This document shows, in pieces, positions 1 to 8,381 of a stretch of DNA of 64,000 nt. The DNA lies in contig NZ_VOHB01000002.1 of assembly GCF_007859295.1 (NCBI RefSeq), forward strand, positions 1,799,624 to 1,863,623, read 5' to 3'. The stretch is from Planococcus sp. CPCC 101016 (lineage in GTDB: Bacteria; Bacillota; Bacilli; Bacillales_A; Planococcaceae). Within the stretch, counting starts at the first letter, position 1. Each line of letters opens with the position of its first letter. The position numbers and the translations under genes were made by a program. The notes under the pieces are model-generated. The model saw only the letters and a list, made by a program, of their open reading frames with translations, did not search any database and was not told the origin of the DNA.

Positions 1-1608
1 GAGGGAAACGGCGTTAAGTACGTATTTGGAATACCTGCAGGTTCGGTCAATGCATTTTATGATCAACTTTTAGATTTTCCTGAAATCACACCAATTGTTA
101 CAAAACACGAAGGAGCCGCGTCTTATATGGCGGCTTCCTATGCAAAGTATTCACAGCAGCTGAGTGTATGCATCGGCAGTAGTGGACCAGGAGGTACTAA
201 CTTAGTGACAGGAGCTGCTAATGCGATGCGGGAGCATTTGCCGATTCTGTTTCTGACTGGGGCAGTGCCGGTCAGTACGATGGGATTGAACGCTTCTCAA
301 GAACTCGATGCTCAGGCAATCTTTCAATCTGTGACCAAGTACAGTGTAACGGTGTTGGATTCAGCGGATTTATTGGATGAGATTGCAAAAGCGACACAAA
401 TTGCACTTTCAGGCGTACCCGGTCCTGTCCATGTTGCGATGCCAATTGATGTGCAAATGGGGAATATTGGAGAGCTGCCTATGCCGGTGCTGGAAGTAGA
501 GCGGCATCCATCAATTGATCCCACAATAGTAAAACAAGTAGCTGACCATTTGATGCAAAAGAAAAATGGGATCATCTTTGCGGGACAAGGTGTGCGTAAT
601 TCGGTAGCTGAAGTATTAGAACTTGCAGAATTGCTCAATTGGCCAATTGTCGCGACACCTGTGGCAAAAGGGCTTTTCAGAGAAGACCACCGGCTATTTG
701 CTGGCGTATTTGGGTTTGCCGGAAAAGAGCAAACGTCTTTGCTGGTTAATGAAGGGGATGCAGAGACGTTGCTTGTCCTAGGATCAAGTCTAGGTGAGAC
801 AGCAACAAGTAATTACAACCCAAATCTGGCAAAAGGACGATTTGTGATTCAAATTGACTTTGATTCTACAGTTTTCAACCGAAAATATCCGGTCGACATT
901 CCAATACTTGGAGACATGTCCGATAGTTTAAAGGCGCTAAATGAAGAACTCAAAACAAGAGGGCTGAAGCGACCGACAAATACGAAGTTAATCGAACCAG
1001 AATCAGCGCCTGAAACAGTCGAGGTATATAATACAAGGAATGTCTTGCGGAAATTGCAGGAATTCTTGCCTTCTTCTACCCGTTATACCATTGATATAGG
1101 AGAGTTTATGGCCTATGTTATCCATGACATGGAAGTATTGGAAGAAGATACATTTGATATCAATGTGCATTTCGGAGCAATGGGGAGTGGACTAAGCGCA
1201 GCTATCGGCTCAAAACTCGCTGAACCTGATCGACCTGTAGTCGCAATCACAGGAGATGGCTGCTTCTTTATGCATGGGATGGAAATCCTGACTGCTAAAG
1301 AATATAATTTGCCTATTTTGTTCATTGTTATGAATAACGCACGCTTGGGTATGGTATACCAGGGACACACGTTGCAGTACAAACGCTCACATCCATCTTT
1401 TGAGCAGGAGCCTATTAATATTGCAGCAGTGGCTGCAGCAATGAATATTTCAAGTTTCCGTGTAGACACTTTGGAAGATATGTCTCAAAATGTGATTGAT
1501 GCGTTAACAAACTTAAACGGTCCTGCAATTTTAGAGGTAGCATTAGTCGATAACAGCATTCCACCGATGGGGGATAGAGTTAAGTTCCTATCTTCATTTG
1601 GAAAATAG
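1..1608 (+). CDS. ThDP-dependent acetolactate synthase-like enzyme, 5' partial
   Basis: The reading frame is open from the first base, so the start lies outside the window; 535 residues are visible, nearly a full 540-560 aa enzyme. The N-terminal part carries the conserved glutamate in a KHEGAASYMA context that activates the thiamine ring. The C-terminal part has the ThDP/Mg binding motif GDG followed about 27 residues later by NN (near codon 420-450). The three-domain order fits the acetolactate synthase, glyoxylate carboligase and oxalyl-CoA decarboxylase superfamily. The substrate cannot be read from the sequence: no small regulatory subunit gene follows, which argues against a plain biosynthetic ilvB. 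A terminator follows the stop directly, so this is the last gene of its transcript. Confidence 0.8.
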   Translation, partial: EGNGVKYVFGIPAGSVNAFYDQLLDFPEITPIVTKHEGAASYMAASYAKYSQQLSVCIGSSGPGGTNLVTGAANAMREHLPILFLTGAVPVSTMGLNASQELDAQAIFQSVTKYSVTVLDSADLLDEIAKATQIALSGVPGPVHVAMPIDVQMGNIGELPMPVLEVERHPSIDPTIVKQVADHLMQKKNGIIFAGQGVRNSVAEVLELAELLNWPIVATPVAKGLFREDHRLFAGVFGFAGKEQTSLLVNEGDAETLLVLGSSLGETATSNYNPNLAKGRFVIQIDFDSTVFNRKYPVDIPILGDMSDSLKALNEELKTRGLKRPTNTKLIEPESAPETVEVYNTRNVLRKLQEFLPSSTRYTIDIGEFMAYVIHDMEVLEEDTFDINVHFGAMGSGLSAAIGSKLAEPDRPVVAITGDGCFFMHGMEILTAKEYNLPILFIVMNNARLGMVYQGHTLQYKRSHPSFEQEPINIAAVAAAMNISSFRVDTLEDMSQNVIDALTNLNGPAILEVALVDNSIPPMGDRVKFLSSFGK

Positions 1609-1618
1609 AAATAATCGA

Positions 1619-1648
1619 AGCCATTCTCCGATAGGAGGATGGCTTTTC
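1619..1648 (+). terminator. intrinsic terminator after the ThDP enzyme
   Basis: An 11-bp imperfect stem (AGCCATtCTCC with GGAGgATGGCT, loop GATA) is followed by TTTTCTC. It begins about 10 bases after the stop codon. Confidence 0.85.
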
Positions 1649-1940
1649 TCTTAGATATTTTGATTAAGTTTTACAAATTACTTCAATAATAGTCTGGAGA
1701 TCTCTTTCAAATGCATCTGGGACCGGGTCACCCACATAGCTGGAATAATAACACGTTTACTTTCTTTCTATTGAAACCTAAGAAGCATTAAGTTTTCATC
1801 CGGCCATAAGAACGATTTAATCTGTTCGAAACATGATTGGTAGAGGCAACTTGAACATCGGTATATTTAATGCCTGCTCTAACTTTATAACTTACTCGTT
1901 TTCTACTTTCTTCTTAATAAATAAATATTTACCGAAAACA
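1649..1940. other. intergenic stretch without recognised gene
   Basis: About 290 bases lie between the terminator and the next promoter. No open frame with a ribosome binding site and no repeat was seen on either strand. Confidence 0.5.
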
Positions 1941-1984
1941 GAGCAATCTCTACTTTCATTGGGTATAATAAGAACAAATGTTCT
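1941..1984 (+). promoter_or_regulatory. promoter with LexA (DinR) SOS box for the YolD-like gene
   Basis: A perfect -10 hexamer TATAAT sits at 1964-1969, and a weak -35 candidate at 1941-1946. The palindrome AGAACAAATGTTCT at 1971-1984 overlaps the expected transcription start. It contains GAAC-N4-GTTC, the core of the Gram-positive LexA/DinR consensus CGAACRNRYGTTYC, and differs from it only at the two outer bases. A repressor bound there would block initiation, so SOS control is inferred. Confidence 0.75.
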
Positions 1985-2004
1985 CATTTAAAAGGAGGTA
2001 GCTT

Positions 2005-2349
2005 ATGGAAGCAAGAATTAACAGCGGTAAAAGAAATTTAACAAAGCAAACACGGTGGGATGGACTTTTCGTTTCGGAGCATGCTTGGGATTATAGCAAA
2101 GACTCCGTTAGTAATCCGCAGCCCATGCTCAGTGCCGATGAACAAGGAGCCATCATTGATATGCTGATAGTAGCCTATGAACGTGAGTGCACGGTGTTTA
2201 TCCAATCTTGGCAAGAACGCCATTTTCACTATCACCGTTGCACTATCCGAAAAATGGATTGCGAGCAGTGGATCATCACATATGAAGATGAGTTTGGCGA
2301 ACGGCAACTTGCAGTTGCTATGATTACTTCAATATACATGCTTGACTGA
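2005..2349 (+). CDS. YolD-like family protein, probable SOS gene
   Basis: The gene encodes 114 residues and starts at an ATG 8 bases after AAAGGAGG. The sequence resembles the YolD-like family: a short basic N-terminus (residues 1-20), a central segment, and a C-terminal beta-rich region (residues 45-110). In Bacillus such genes usually sit next to Y-family DNA polymerases of the UvrX/YqjW type and are LexA controlled. Here no polymerase gene follows; the next gene is a potassium channel. The LexA-type box in its own promoter independently supports the family call. Its molecular role is unknown, and a regulatory partner for a polymerase encoded elsewhere is inference. Confidence 0.75.
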   Translation: MEARINSGKRNLTKQTRWDGLFVSEHAWDYSKDSVSNPQPMLSADEQGAIIDMLIVAYERECTVFIQSWQERHFHYHRCTIRKMDCEQWIITYEDEFGERQLAVAMITSIYMLD

Positions 2350-2494
2350 TCAAATGCACCTGCGTACTTGACTGGTGCGAATTTGATAAAGATTTGTCAG
2401 TCTCTTGTTCTGATAGCGCTGTTAATAGCAATAAAAATGAATAGCTGTCGCGAATGTTTCATAATGTATAATGAGTAAGGAGGGAGGTTTCAAA

Positions 2495-3271
2495 TTGATA
2501 ATACTTCGCCGGCTCTATTTACAGGCAACCAGTTTGTCGTGGCTTATTCTTACGATCAGTACGATTATACTGATCGTGTTCAGTACGTTTATGCTGCCTA
2601 TCATCGAGCCATCTACTTTTATACGATATTCAGATTCCCTGTGGTTTACAATGACGACGATTTTGACGGTCGGTTACGGTGACTTTTATCCGTCAACGCA
2701 TGCAGGAAGAATTTTTACAGTTGTTTTTCTATACATAATTGGCATTGGGTTGTTTGCGTCTTTCATTGGGAAGGCAATAGAAAGTCTGACTTTACATAAA
2801 AGGCGTGAAGAGAGGGGGGAGTTAATGTATAGGGGACAGAACCATATTGTTATCATAGATTGGTCCTATAAAGCTGAAAATGCTATAGCTGAAATACTCA
2901 AGCAAGATGAACAAACCGAAGTTGTCGTGATTGATAGAATGGAAAAAGCTAAAGAGATCCACACGAGAATTCATTACGTCAGAGGCAATGCGACACATGA
3001 GAAAGTTTTGCGGCAGGCAAATGTTCAGCATGCAAAAGCGGTGTTGATTTTTGCGGATGACCGGATTGAGGATCAGATGCTGACTGACGGAAAATCGCTG
3101 CTGATTGCAACAGCTGTGGAAAGGATGTCTCCGGGTGTCTACACGACAGTGGAAGTTGAGCGGGAAGAGCATCTTCCTAATTTCTCACATATTAAAGTTG
3201 ATAAGTTTATTATGTCTAATGGGACGATAGCGAAAATGGCAGTAAACTCAATTTTTTCTGAAGCGAAGTAA
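2495..3271 (+). CDS. K+ channel with RCK/TrkA-N domain (YugO/MthK type)
   Basis: This 258-residue membrane channel has one transmembrane helix (about 14-36), a pore loop with the selectivity filter TVGYGD (58-63), a second helix (about 72-94), then a cytosolic RCK/TrkA-N domain from about 112. The architecture is that of MthK and of Bacillus YugO. The frame is open from an ATG at 2471, but that ATG is part of a TATAAT box at 2467-2472 and has no ribosome binding site. The TTG at 2495 lies 7 bases after a strong AAGGAGGGAGG and is the better start. The glycine-rich Rossmann motif is degenerate (VIIDWSYKAE), as in YugO-like proteins, so nucleotide binding is uncertain. It appears to be transcribed alone. 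Confidence 0.85.
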   Translation: MIILRRLYLQATSLSWLILTISTIILIVFSTFMLPIIEPSTFIRYSDSLWFTMTTILTVGYGDFYPSTHAGRIFTVVFLYIIGIGLFASFIGKAIESLTLHKRREERGELMYRGQNHIVIIDWSYKAENAIAEILKQDEQTEVVVIDRMEKAKEIHTRIHYVRGNATHEKVLRQANVQHAKAVLIFADDRIEDQMLTDGKSLLIATAVERMSPGVYTTVEVEREEHLPNFSHIKVDKFIMSNGTIAKMAVNSIFSEAK

Positions 3272-3412
3272 AGTTGAGAAGCAATACCGTGTTTTTCATC
3301 GATCTTTCTAGTGATTCTAGGGGAAATAGAAAAAAACATTAAACTGTATACTTCTTTTCATTTGCGGAAAAGTCAGTAAATTGATACTCTTTTAAAAAAG
3401 GAGGATGATTAA

Positions 3413-3883
3413 GTGAGTGAACCTATCGAGTTGACGAAAATAACCATTATCCAAAAAGATACTGCCAATAAAATACGTGAAGCGTATATTGGAGATTTTG
3501 AAGAACCTGTTTTGTATGGTGTCCATGGAGGCGTGAAAAAATTTTACGGTGTTGAAACCAATCCGGAATATCCTTCGACATTGGATCATATTGTGGCATC
3601 CGCTGGCGGTTGACTGGTTGGGACATTATCCGGCGCGCTGGAAGCGCGTCAAATTCCGACTTCACCAGATAAAGTTCGTGCTGACGTTCAAGGAACAATT
3701 GAAGCTCCAGAAGGCGTATTGAAAATAACAAAAATCACAGCCCATTACTATGTAAAAGTACCCGAAGGAAAGCAAGAAGCAGCAGAACGAGCCTTGGCTG
3801 TTTTTGATAGAGGCTGCCCTGTGGCACAAACCCTTAAAGGGGCAGTAGATATCCAGCATACATGGGACATTGAAACCTATTAA
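3413..3883 (+). CDS. OsmC/YhfA-family protein with in-frame TGA at the catalytic Cys (candidate selenoprotein)
   Basis: The gene starts at GTG 3413 behind AAAGGAGG and reads as OsmC-family protein up to a TGA at 3611-3613 (codon 67). The same frame then continues uninterrupted for 89 codons to TAA at 3881-3883. The whole is 156 residues, a normal OsmC length. Before the TGA the protein reads ASAGG and after it LVGTLSGALEAR. E. coli YhfA has AAGGC at this place, so the TGA sits on the peroxidatic cysteine. The second redox cysteine is intact (GCPVAQ, residue 135). Known members reduce organic hydroperoxides in the cytosol. Two readings remain: selenocysteine inserted at codon 67, supported by the hairpin described separately, or a nonsense mutation of a TGC or TGT codon. 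No sel genes are in the window. It appears monocistronic. Confidence 0.8.
3611..3668 (+). promoter_or_regulatory. SECIS-like RNA structure immediately after the TGA
   Basis: A 7-bp GC-rich stem (3632-3638 with 3644-3650, including one G-U pair) closes a 5-base loop UGGAA at 3639-3643. Two further helices can extend it downward: GGGA 3620-3623 with UUCC 3654-3657, and CUGGU 3614-3618 with ACCAG 3664-3668. The loop starts 25 bases after the TGA and has G as its second base. Bacterial SECIS elements, as I know them, have a short apical loop with a G in the first two positions, about 16-37 bases downstream of UGA. The fit is good, but the structure was drawn by eye. Confidence 0.55.
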
Positions 3884-3911
3884 TCATATGAAATTGAATT
3901 GTGTGTATTGT

Positions 3912-3940
3912 AGACCTGCAGATTTAAGCAGGTCTTTTTT
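3912..3940 (+). terminator. intrinsic terminator after the OsmC-family gene
   Basis: The stem AGACCTGC/GCAGGTCT with a 7-base loop is followed by a T run. It ends the OsmC transcript 28 bases after TAA 3883, which supports a full-length transcript reading through the TGA. Confidence 0.85.
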
Positions 3941-4015
3941 AATTGCGAGAAAATCTTGTTGAGAACGGAAAGTAGCACTGCTTTGTACATACAGGTTTTC
4001 ATCCATATGATACAT

Positions 4016-4068
4016 AAAAAAATAGGAAGCCGATGTCACTAGTTACCTGTGACTCCGCCTTCCTATTT
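4016..4068 (-). terminator. intrinsic terminator for the GGDEF-EAL gene
   Basis: On the minus strand a long interrupted stem (GGAAG...CTTCC outside, GTCAC...GTGAC inside) is followed by TATTTTTTT. It lies just downstream of the stop at 4088. Confidence 0.8.
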
Positions 4069-4087
4069 GAAATTAATGTTTTGTGAA

Positions 4088-6502
4088 TTAACGAGATATT
4101 TTTGTCTCTTTATACCAGATCTGCTCCAATTGATCTGCTGGAAGCGGTCGGCTGTAAAAGTATCCCTGCCCGATAACATTGAATTCTTTTAACGCAGTTA
4201 CTTGCTCCACAAATTCAATACCTTCTACAATAACTTGTGCATTTAGGTTTTTTCCGACATCAATTATAGCTGCCAATATAAACAAGTTGCGTCGATTGCC
4301 AAGGACTTCATCAATAAGGGATTTATCAATTTTTAGCGTGTCAATTTCGACATTTTTAATCATATTCAAGGAAGAATAGCCTGTACCGAAGTCATCAATT
4401 GCTATTTTTACACCGAGCTTCTTCAATTCTTGAATTAGTATAGAAGATTCTTCGATATCCATCATCACACTCTCGGTAATTTCAATTTCCAAGTAGCGGG
4501 GATCCACATTTTCTTTTTCTAAAATTTGCTGTACTTTCCAACTGAAATCCACGTCATGAAATTGTCTAGCCGAAACATTTACTGACACTTTCACTTTTGA
4601 ACGCCCTTCTTTTTCCCAGACTTTCATTTGGTGGCATGCCTCTTCGATTACCCACTCGCCAATTGGCAAAATAAGTCCTGTCTCTTCAGCAAGGGGTATA
4701 AATTCTGCAGGAGAGATTAAGCCGCTTGGAGAATTCCACCTTATCAGCGCTTCGATTCCAACGAGATTTCCTGTACGCAAATCAATTTGCGGCTGGTAAT
4801 AAAGTTGAAATTCTTTTAGCTTAAGCGCCTCGTGTAAAGCTTTTTCTAACTGAAGCTTTCTGGACATTTTCTCTTTTAAATCTTCTGTAAAGAACTGATA
4901 GTTATTTTTCCCTTTTTCTTTTGCTGAGTACATAGCCATGTCCGCTTGCTGAATGAGTATTTCTTCATTACTGGTGCAAATAGGCTGCATGCTGATGCCG
5001 ATGCTAAGTGTGATGACTATTTCCTGTCCCAATAGAAAGATTGGCTGCTTCATGTCTTCTAAAATCTTTTCAGCAAGTTGACGCACATTTTCTTCAGTTA
5101 CATTTTCGACTACAATGATAAATTCGTCGCCCCCAATTCGGGAAATGACAGCATTGTGCGATAGGGAAGCTTGAACTCGAGCTGCCACTTGTTTAAGGAA
5201 GAGATCTCCTCCATGATGCCCGAGCATATCGTTGATGCTTTTGAAATTATCGAAATCCACGAGAAGAGTGGCAATCGTCTGTCGTTTTTCTTTCGTTCTT
5301 AAAACGACTTCCTGGAGATTCTGATAAAACCAATGGCGATTGGGTAAGCCTGTCAATTGATCCGTAAAGGCCAAATCGTTTATCCGCTTCTGCGTCTGTT
5401 TTTTCTCGGTGACGTCCCGAACAATAACAAATACCCCATTCACCTGGCCTTTTTTTCTTTTTGGAACAGCGTTGATATCCACGACGATTATTTCACCGTT
5501 TTTATTCTTGATCAGCTGTTCAAAAGTAACAGCATTTCCTCCAAGAACAGTTGAAAAGAAAATATTCACTCGCTCAAGATCTTTTGCTATCAATGCAGGA
5601 AAAGCCAGAGTCAATAATTCCTCCTTAGAATAACCGGATAGGTTTTCAGTCATTGTGTTAGCATCGGTAAAAAAGCCGAATTGGTTTATTTCAAAGACTG
5701 CATCCAGATTGTAATCAAAAAGAGAACGGTACTTTTCTTCATTTTCTTCTAACAGACCTAGTACTTCTTTTTCTTTAGATATATCTTTAACAATGCCATA
5801 CACGCCAACTATCTTCTCATCGACGATGATAGGTAGATAAGTGATTTCTAAAGGAATCTTGTCCCCGTTTTTTTTAGTGCCGACAGCTTCGTAATTCTGT
5901 GGTAAACCTTCCAATGCTTCTTTGAAATAGTCATTAATTCTTTTCAAATCATCCGTACCCAATGTTAAGTGGAAGGTCATTGTGGTTAATTCCTGCAAAG
6001 AATATCCTAAAAGACGTTCTAATGAGGGGTTAATGTCCAATAAATTACCGTGGAGGTCTGTAGAAAAAGCACCGTCTGGATTGTACTTAAAGAGGGACTG
6101 GTAGCGTTGGCTGGTTTCTTCCAGTTTTCTGCTTATTTTCTTTTGCTCTGTAATATTCCTCAAGGTCAATTGAATGGCCGGTTTTCCTTCGAATAGAACA
6201 CCTACTCCAGATACTTCGACGTCCACGACTGAATCATCTTGATGCATGGTAAGAAGTTGCTGCTCCATCGGTGGAGCAATAACTCCAATTTTCATATTTC
6301 GAATACGATCTTGAACAATCTCTTTGAAGGCGGGATGAACATAATCAATAATTGATTTTCCTATTAAATCACTTTTGCTTGTTACCCCGATCATTTTTAA
6401 ACAAGCATCGTTGACGAAGACTACTTTGTCATCACGATGGACAACTATCGGTTCAGGGGAAAGTTCCACTAAACGACGGAACCGTTCTTCACTTTTTCTC
6501 AT
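4088..6502 (-). CDS. PAS-PAS-PAS-GGDEF-EAL cyclic-di-GMP protein
   Basis: This 804-residue protein has no membrane helix or signal peptide and should be cytosolic. Three PAS domains (about 1-120, 131-248, 253-368) precede a diguanylate cyclase domain (about 374-535) with an intact GGDEF at 457-461, and a phosphodiesterase domain (about 548-795) with EAL at 584-586 and DDFGTGYSSL further on. The position of the inhibitory RxxD site before GGDEF reads SHNA, so product inhibition at the I-site is probably absent. Both catalytic domains keep key motifs, and which activity dominates cannot be read. The PAS domains suggest control by a small ligand or redox signal. The gene is monocistronic, and the ATG is preceded by a GGGGAA sequence at slightly long spacing. 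Confidence 0.93.
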   Translation of the reverse strand: MRKSEERFRRLVELSPEPIVVHRDDKVVFVNDACLKMIGVTSKSDLIGKSIIDYVHPAFKEIVQDRIRNMKIGVIAPPMEQQLLTMHQDDSVVDVEVSGVGVLFEGKPAIQLTLRNITEQKKISRKLEETSQRYQSLFKYNPDGAFSTDLHGNLLDINPSLERLLGYSLQELTTMTFHLTLGTDDLKRINDYFKEALEGLPQNYEAVGTKKNGDKIPLEITYLPIIVDEKIVGVYGIVKDISKEKEVLGLLEENEEKYRSLFDYNLDAVFEINQFGFFTDANTMTENLSGYSKEELLTLAFPALIAKDLERVNIFFSTVLGGNAVTFEQLIKNKNGEIIVVDINAVPKRKKGQVNGVFVIVRDVTEKKQTQKRINDLAFTDQLTGLPNRHWFYQNLQEVVLRTKEKRQTIATLLVDFDNFKSINDMLGHHGGDLFLKQVAARVQASLSHNAVISRIGGDEFIIVVENVTEENVRQLAEKILEDMKQPIFLLGQEIVITLSIGISMQPICTSNEEILIQQADMAMYSAKEKGKNNYQFFTEDLKEKMSRKLQLEKALHEALKLKEFQLYYQPQIDLRTGNLVGIEALIRWNSPSGLISPAEFIPLAEETGLILPIGEWVIEEACHQMKVWEKEGRSKVKVSVNVSARQFHDVDFSWKVQQILEKENVDPRYLEIEITESVMMDIEESSILIQELKKLGVKIAIDDFGTGYSSLNMIKNVEIDTLKIDKSLIDEVLGNRRNLFILAAIIDVGKNLNAQVIVEGIEFVEQVTALKEFNVIGQGYFYSRPLPADQLEQIWYKETKISR

Positions 6503-7353
6503 CTTAATTAGGTTCCCCTTTCAATCGTGAACGTTTTCAAATCAAGAAAAGCTATAGTAGAAAGAAATACCAGTAAAGTTTAAGAAATAAAATAGTATTT
6601 GAGCTTGTAGACAAAAGAATATACATACTACTAAACGAATGAAACCTCATTTCATCTTACATGCACCGGCTCCTGCGCTTCAGGTGGACGCGTTCCGCGG
6701 GCTCGCGCCGAACTAATTCGGACTGGAGCCCGAGTGGATTTTTTTTATGTCGCTAGCACTGCTCCCGCAGGAAGCGAGTCGGGCTGTGGCTGACTTGTTT
6801 GCGACGAAGCAGCGCAGCGATGCAGGAGCATATCTCTGCCCTTCGCCGCCTTGCGCTCCGGATCCTCGAGTGAAGGGTTTTTTTCAACAGCCTTGCTCAG
6901 GCTCTATTTATCCTGGGCAGATTAGCAAGCGTCTTCCTTTGTTTGAAGCCACATGATTCCAGCCAGACCGGTTGGATTGTACATCCTATTCATTTTGGTT
7001 TATTTTGGTTTGTCTTTGCCTACAGTCTATAGTATTTATCTCTATATTATTTCAAGAAAATCTATAAGTCCCATTATACCTTACTTTTTTTATAAAAAAA
7101 TTAAGTATAAATACCTATTTTTAAAGATTTGTAAAAAACAGGATAAAAAATATTATTATTAAATCAAGTTTATTAGGAATATGTTTACCTCCAAAGTTTG
7201 TAGAGAAGCTGGAGATACCTTACCAAGAATCGAGCGGCAAAATAAAATACTGTCTTTATTCACAAGAATGAAGAATAAGAAGAGACACCCGATCAATATA
7301 TATGAGACTGTAGAGCTTTGTGTTGCTTCTTTTAGTGCATACCGATCCAGTCA
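6503..7353. other. 850-base intergenic region with no supported gene
   Basis: The left part holds the presumed promoter region of the GGDEF-EAL gene, the middle (6660-6920) a GC-rich patch described separately, and the right (6985-7165) a very AT-rich tract with long A/T runs. Open frames at 6747-6956, 6953-7162 and 7181-7489 lack good ribosome binding sites and family resemblance. The last one runs over a terminator and into the AIM24 gene on the other strand. Confidence 0.55.
6660..6920. repeat. GC-rich intergenic element with nested hairpins
   Basis: About 260 bases of clearly higher GC than the flanks. It contains a hairpin with nested arms GGGCTC/GAGCCC and CCGAA/TTCGG (6699-6731) followed by a run of T at 6739-6746, and a second pair of arms TGCTCC/GGAGCA further right. 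Text such as CGTTCCGCGGGCTCGCG recalls short GC-rich repeats scattered between genes in Bacillales genomes, but only one copy is visible here, so the repeat status is inference. Confidence 0.4.
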
Positions 7354-7397
7354 GAAAAAAAGACCCGTCAACTGCCGAATGGCAATTACCGGGTCTT
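7354..7397 (-). terminator. intrinsic terminator for the AIM24-family gene
   Basis: On the minus strand GAAGACCCGGTAATTGCC and its partner arm ending in GACGGGTC fold into a long stem followed by TTTTTTT, 11 bases after the stop codon. Confidence 0.85.
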
Positions 7398-7408
7398 CAA
7401 GTATGAAC

Positions 7409-8101
7409 TTAGCTCTGCTGTACTTGATAAACTTCCTCAAAAGGCTGGACCACGACAAACCCATTACCAGAAAACTTCATCTGAACTGATTCGCCGCTTC
7501 CTCTGCCAAATAAACTTTTCAGCTGAATATCGGTAACAAACTCTGGTTCCAGATTGCCTGACCAGGCAACTGTTGCGTTCGGATCTGTAAAGATGGGTCT
7601 GTCAGATGTTACAAGTAAGGTAAGAGGCTCATAATGTGATGTGAAAGCGACAAGACCTTGTCCTTCCAAGTGGACATTGAAAAGGCCACCAGCCATCATC
7701 CCAGCAACGCGGCGCATTAAATTAATGTCCCACTTCAGTCCATCTTGAAAAGCGAGCAGGTCATTTCCATTGATGAAGATGCTCTCGCCTTCCAAGTCCA
7801 ATATGGTTATTTTCTTGCCACGATCTGCTACGTAGAGCTTGCCCTTACCGTTAGCCTTCATCAGTTGAGCGCCTTCTCCGCTGAAGGCTTTCTTAACGAA
7901 TTTTCCCAGACCGTGCTCAAGCATGCCTTCACGTTCAAACTTGATGCTTCCTTCATAAGAAATCATAGAACCTGCTTTTGCCCAGACCAGTCCATTTAAG
8001 TTCACTTCAAGGAGACGGTCTGTCTCGAGTTCAAAAAACTCACGTGCGCTTTCATCCTGTTGCGTTTTCTGAACAAATTGATGAATAGAATACTTCAACA
8101 T
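7409..8101 (-). CDS. AIM24 family protein
   Basis: The product has 230 residues, typical for bacterial AIM24/TIGR00266-type proteins. It shows the repeated beta-strand pattern of the family, with glycine-rich segments such as MAGGLFNVHLEGQGLVAF in the middle and a C-terminal GSGESVQMKFSGNGFVVVQP. No signal peptide or membrane helix is present. The start ATG lies behind AAAGGAGG with good spacing. The family is named after a yeast mitochondrial inner-membrane organisation protein; the bacterial role is not established. The gene stands alone between its terminator and a divergent hydrolase gene. Confidence 0.8.
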   Translation of the reverse strand: MLKYSIHQFVQKTQQDESAREFFELETDRLLEVNLNGLVWAKAGSMISYEGSIKFEREGMLEHGLGKFVKKAFSGEGAQLMKANGKGKLYVADRGKKITILDLEGESIFINGNDLLAFQDGLKWDINLMRRVAGMMAGGLFNVHLEGQGLVAFTSHYEPLTLLVTSDRPIFTDPNATVAWSGNLEPEFVTDIQLKSLFGRGSGESVQMKFSGNGFVVVQPFEEVYQVQQS

Positions 8102-8381
8102 ACAAATTCCTCCTTTGCTCGAATGATAGTATTTACGTTCTAGTCCTTGAATAGTTCCAGTGAAATGGAATAGCTTGTTGCCTAATTATATAAATTTAGC
8201 TTTTAGTTTTGCGGTGACTGAATTAGTTGCCTAGTAAAGGAAAAACATATTCCCACGAACAGCGAAATGATATTAGCCGGACAGACTCATATTCCCGGCC
8301 TGTTTCTGCAAAAAAGGGGAATCCTGGTTTGGGAGAGAATTAACAAGTGAACAGTTGGTTAGAAAAGGGAGGTAGAAATGG

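Noticed and set aside
6747-6956. Open frame of 69 codons in the GC-rich patch
   Set aside because: No ribosome binding site, odd composition and overlap with a terminator-like hairpin; it is a by-product of high GC.
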